In this document: in pieces, positions 5,797 through 7,412 of the stretch
Layout: each line of letters begins with the position of its first letter
How positions within the stretch are numbered: the stretch's first letter is position 1
Origin: Thermofilaceae archaeon
Lineage (GTDB): Archaea > Thermoproteota > Thermoprotei > Thermofilales > B69-G16
Direction: 5' to 3'
Assembly: GCA_027017165.1 (NCBI GenBank)
Contig: JALURF010000146.1
Coordinates: 1,774 to 9,185, forward strand
Length of the DNA stretch: 7,412 nt
Program-made: the position numbers and the translations under genes
Notes under the pieces: generated by a model
Seen by the model: only the letters and a program-made list of their open reading frames with translations
What the model was told of the DNA's origin: nothing
Database searches by the model: none

Positions 5797-5906
5797 TTAG
5801 AGAATTTGAGAAGAAAGCCTCCGGGGTGATGGGATATGGTGTGGAGGGCCGCGGTCCTCAAGACACTCAAGTTGATAATAACAGATAGAGGACCTCCGCT
5901 ATTTTT
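5797..5906 (+). ncRNA. Candidate structured RNA or small-peptide transcript
   Basis: A TATA-like box predicts a start near 5797, and a run of five T at 5902-5906 is a plausible archaeal terminator. Between them is a GC-rich island (about 70 percent over 5817-5859) in very AT-rich surroundings. GAGGACCTCC at 5888-5897 can pair with GGAGG (5843-5847) and TCCTC (5855-5859), leaving a seven-base bulge. A second CCTCC at 5818-5822 competes for the same GGAGG, so two structures are possible. Alternatively the region starts a peptide gene: GGTGA at 5825-5829 is six bases before an ATG at 5836, opening 39 codons to a TAG at 5953-5955, past the T-run and antisense to the end of the next gene. I recognise neither the RNA nor the peptide. 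Confidence 0.35.
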
Positions 5907-5914
5907 ACCTCTAA

Positions 5915-6967
5915 CTAGAAAAACCTTATCTTCTTTACATATTTCCCTCTTATAGGTATCGCTGTTCCACAGTACCTACATCTTTTATCCTTTGTTATCC
6001 TATATTCTACAACTGAGTATCCATATCTCTTTATAACAGCTTTTCCGCAGCCTGGGCAGTAAGTGTTTTCGTAGGGATGACCCGCAACATTACCTAGATA
6101 CGGAAATAATACTCCTTCTTTTTTAGCCCTCTCGTAGGCATACTCTAGTTTTTCAATTTTTGTAGATGGCTCTCCGTATCTATAAGCTGGGTAGTATCTT
6201 GTGAAGTGTATGGGAGTTTCGGGTCCTAGCCGCTTCAAGTGTTCCTCTATAATCCAGTCTGCGACTTCTTCACTGTCGCTAATACCCGTTACTAGGAGAC
6301 AAACTATTTCCACGTGTACTCCCTGTTTCAACGCGTATTCCGCGTTGCGCCAGGGTATTGTTCCATCGGCGTTTAAGACTTTTCTATAAACTTCTAAGTC
6401 TCCTTTCACATCTACTTTTAATCCATCCAAACCGGATTTTATCAAAAGTTCTAAAGCCTCGACCGTCATATATCCGTTAGATACATAGGTATTATAGAGT
6501 CCTCTTTCCCTTGCTTTTTTGAATAAGTCTAAAGAGTATTCAAAAAGCATGAGTGGTTCGTTAAAACTTATACACGTGCCCTCGTCTCCGTGTTCTATCG
6601 CTTTTGAAATTACGTATTCTGGCGGCGTATAAGAGGCAGCTTCAGGATTAGGAATTGTTTTAGATATATGCCAGTTTTGACACCACGGACATGGAAAATT
6701 ACAGGACCACGTGGATATGGTAATAGCCGTTGATCCGGGCCAAAAGTGGAAGAAGGGTTTTATCTCTATTGGCCTGCTCTCGATAGCGCTTAGATCACCA
6801 TAAGTCAATGTGTAGAGTTCTCCTCCCCAGTTCACTCTGGTCTTACAGTAACCTCTCCTACCTTCAGATATCTTACACTTTCTCTCGCAGATTCTACACT
6901 CTACCCTGTTATCTCCAAGCTTTGCATATAGTGGAGATTTTCTGACTGTGGGTTTATTCATTAGCAT
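5915..6967 (-). CDS. amrS: AmrS-like radical SAM enzyme (pyruvate formate-lyase activase family)
   Basis: A 350-residue radical SAM protein of the COG1180 group called AmmeMemoRadiSam, usually about this length. CNFPCPWC (Cys89, 93, 96) binds the SAM iron-sulfur cluster and SFNEP (134-138) replaces the GGEP motif as in this family. An N-terminal cysteine group, CRICERKC plus Cys41 (Cys24, 27, 31, 41), and a C-terminal group, CPGCG and CRYCG (Cys304, 307, 330, 333), are likely metal sites; the latter looks like a zinc ribbon. The family is found with AMMECR1 and Memo proteins; neither is in this window, and the true substrate is uncertain. Older annotation as pyruvate formate-lyase activating enzyme should not be taken literally. 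The ATG at 6967 is the most upstream in its frame that I accept; an ATG two codons later is possible. It is convergent with the rightward transcript candidate and divergent from the small gene at 7139. Confidence 0.9.
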   Translation of the reverse strand: MLMNKPTVRKSPLYAKLGDNRVECRICERKCKISEGRRGYCKTRVNWGGELYTLTYGDLSAIESRPIEIKPFFHFWPGSTAITISTWSCNFPCPWCQNWHISKTIPNPEAASYTPPEYVISKAIEHGDEGTCISFNEPLMLFEYSLDLFKKARERGLYNTYVSNGYMTVEALELLIKSGLDGLKVDVKGDLEVYRKVLNADGTIPWRNAEYALKQGVHVEIVCLLVTGISDSEEVADWIIEEHLKRLGPETPIHFTRYYPAYRYGEPSTKIEKLEYAYERAKKEGVLFPYLGNVAGHPYENTYCPGCGKAVIKRYGYSVVEYRITKDKRCRYCGTAIPIRGKYVKKIRFF

Positions 6968-6974
6968 AGCATCA

Positions 6975-7046
6975 TCAGATAGGGAGCCACGGCTCTCTAA
7001 GGCCGGAATTCGTCACCTTTCAGTCGGTAGCCAAATTTATCATCGC
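6975..7046 (-). other. AmrS leader with C/D-like boxes and a hairpin
   Basis: On the minus strand the leader of the AmrS gene reads GCGATGA (7046-7040, C-like), 16 bases, CTGA (7023-7020), three bases, GTGACGA (7016-7010, C'-like), 31 bases, CTGA (6978-6975). The 31-base part includes an eight-pair hairpin (6981-6998, one G-T pair) whose removal leaves 13 bases, close to guide length. A TATA-like TTAAAATT centred near 7074 would start RNA just before the first box. Two C boxes are imperfect and the last spacing is unusual, so this may be chance. Confidence 0.22.
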
Positions 7047-7138
7047 CTAATTTAATTAGTAACTTCTAGAATTTTAACCTTAACTCTACATATACTATCC
7101 TTAAAGACTTTTCTTCACTACACTAATGGGCGTCTACA

Positions 7139-7318
7139 GTGGAGGAGTACCCCGTTATCATTAAGTCGAATGGTGAGAACAAGCTCTTCGTGCTCGTTTC
7201 TGGAAAGATGCTGGAAATCTCTATTTTTCTAGCTGAGTTATGGAGCGAGAATAGCGGTTTTGCGCTATTTTTCGATAAAAATACAGGGATAGTTCGCATA
7301 CTTTTGCCAAAAAGCTAG
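7139..7318 (+). CDS. Small unknown protein, 59 residues
   Basis: A GTG at 7139 opens 59 codons to a TAG at 7316-7318. An in-frame TAA at 7124 and no other usable start between fix the beginning. The product starts MEEYPVIIKSNGENKLFVLV and continues with a likely helix, MLEISIFLAELW (24-35), then two strands around GFALFFDKN and GIVRILLP. This alternation of strands, helix and turns, with Asn-Gly and Asp-Lys turns, reads like a folded small cytosolic protein. A TATA-like CTTAAAG near 7100-7106 lies about 36 bases upstream, giving a short leader without a Shine-Dalgarno. I do not recognise the family. Its stop overlaps that of the convergent gene in a shared CTAG. It is divergent from the AmrS-like gene, 171 bases away. 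Real by its sequence character, but short enough that chance is not excluded. Confidence 0.6.
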   Translation: MEEYPVIIKSNGENKLFVLVSGKMLEISIFLAELWSENSGFALFFDKNTGIVRILLPKS

Positions 7319-7412
7319 GCTAATAACACCTCTTCATCACTCTCTATAGCCCTAGTGGCCTGCAACATGTAGTCGGCTATAGCCCATCCGTACTCTTCTT
7401 CTCGTATTAGGA
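7315..7412 (-). CDS. C-terminal end of an unidentified protein (5' part outside window)
   Basis: Entering from the right edge on the minus strand, one frame stays open for 31 codons to a TAG at 7317-7315. The last residues read EEEYGWAIADYMLQATRAIE followed by SDEEVLLA. The composition is that of an amphipathic helix with an acidic end and is convincing as coding; the other two frames hit stops. I do not recognise the family from this fragment. Its stop shares the CTAG tetranucleotide with the convergent 59-residue gene. Confidence 0.6.
   Translation of the reverse strand, partial: LIREEEYGWAIADYMLQATRAIESDEEVLLA

Noticed and set aside
5667..5870. Minus-strand open frame of 67 codons overlapping the start of the helix-turn-helix gene
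   Set aside because: It crosses the AT-rich promoter region and the inverted repeat, has no convincing protein character and would run across the preferred ATG of the real gene in another frame.
5825..5886. C/D box RNA in the GC-rich island (GTGATGG near 5826)
   Set aside because: No CTGA box follows at any usable distance.
5915..6967. Calling the radical SAM gene pyruvate formate-lyase activating enzyme
   Set aside because: The N- and C-terminal cysteine clusters and overall layout fit the AmmeMemoRadiSam group, and no pyruvate formate-lyase gene is present.
7126..7164. ATG at 7126 opening a 12-codon frame just ahead of the small gene
   Set aside because: Very short, without a ribosome-binding site, and overlapping the GTG-started 59-residue frame that looks far more protein-like.

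Overview
This looks like part of an archaeal chromosome, probably from a thermophile and possibly Thermoproteota-like; the phylum is not resolvable from this window. The grounds are GGTGA-type ribosome-binding sites, frequent GTG and TTG starts, TATA-like boxes about 25 bases ahead of starts or RNA ends, archaeal-type molybdenum cofactor proteins (including a MoeA fused to a periplasmic-binding-like domain), and a well-formed candidate box C/D guide RNA. Base composition is moderately AT-rich. No insertion sequence, CRISPR array, tRNA or rRNA was seen.

Region 1 (1-4854) is a divergent molybdenum/tungsten cofactor cluster. Leftward run moaB, a stand-alone moeA (moeA2) and a second moeA fused to a PBP-like domain (moeA1, cut by the window start). 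Rightward run moaA, moaC and a short ModE-type regulator (4847-5197) that overlaps the end of moaC. MoaA and MoaC turn GTP into cyclic pyranopterin monophosphate. MoaB adenylylates molybdopterin and MoeA inserts the metal. The genes for the intervening sulfur-transfer step (moaD, moaE) and for metal uptake are not in the window. The moaA promoter holds a perfect inverted repeat, TCGATAT-N12-ATATCGA, with the half-site and spacing expected of a ModE operator, so the ModE-like protein may control its own operon.

Region 2 (5198-5914) begins with a compact, previously unlabelled candidate box C/D RNA (about 5245-5304, + strand) with its own TATA box. It is followed by a leftward gene for an unrecognised 131-residue protein with a C-terminal helix-turn-helix. 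The promoter of that gene faces a second promoter across a perfect 12-base inverted repeat, in a stretch with six copies of the pentamer TTCTC/GAGAA. The rightward promoter would make a GC-rich, structured transcript of roughly 110 bases that ends at a T-run and could alternatively encode a 39-residue peptide.

Region 3 (5915-7412) holds a leftward AmrS-like radical SAM gene with an unusual leader, a rightward 59-residue unknown small protein, and the C-terminal end of an unidentified leftward gene. The last two genes share a CTAG tetranucleotide as opposite stop codons. No gene-free stretch exceeds 300 bases.
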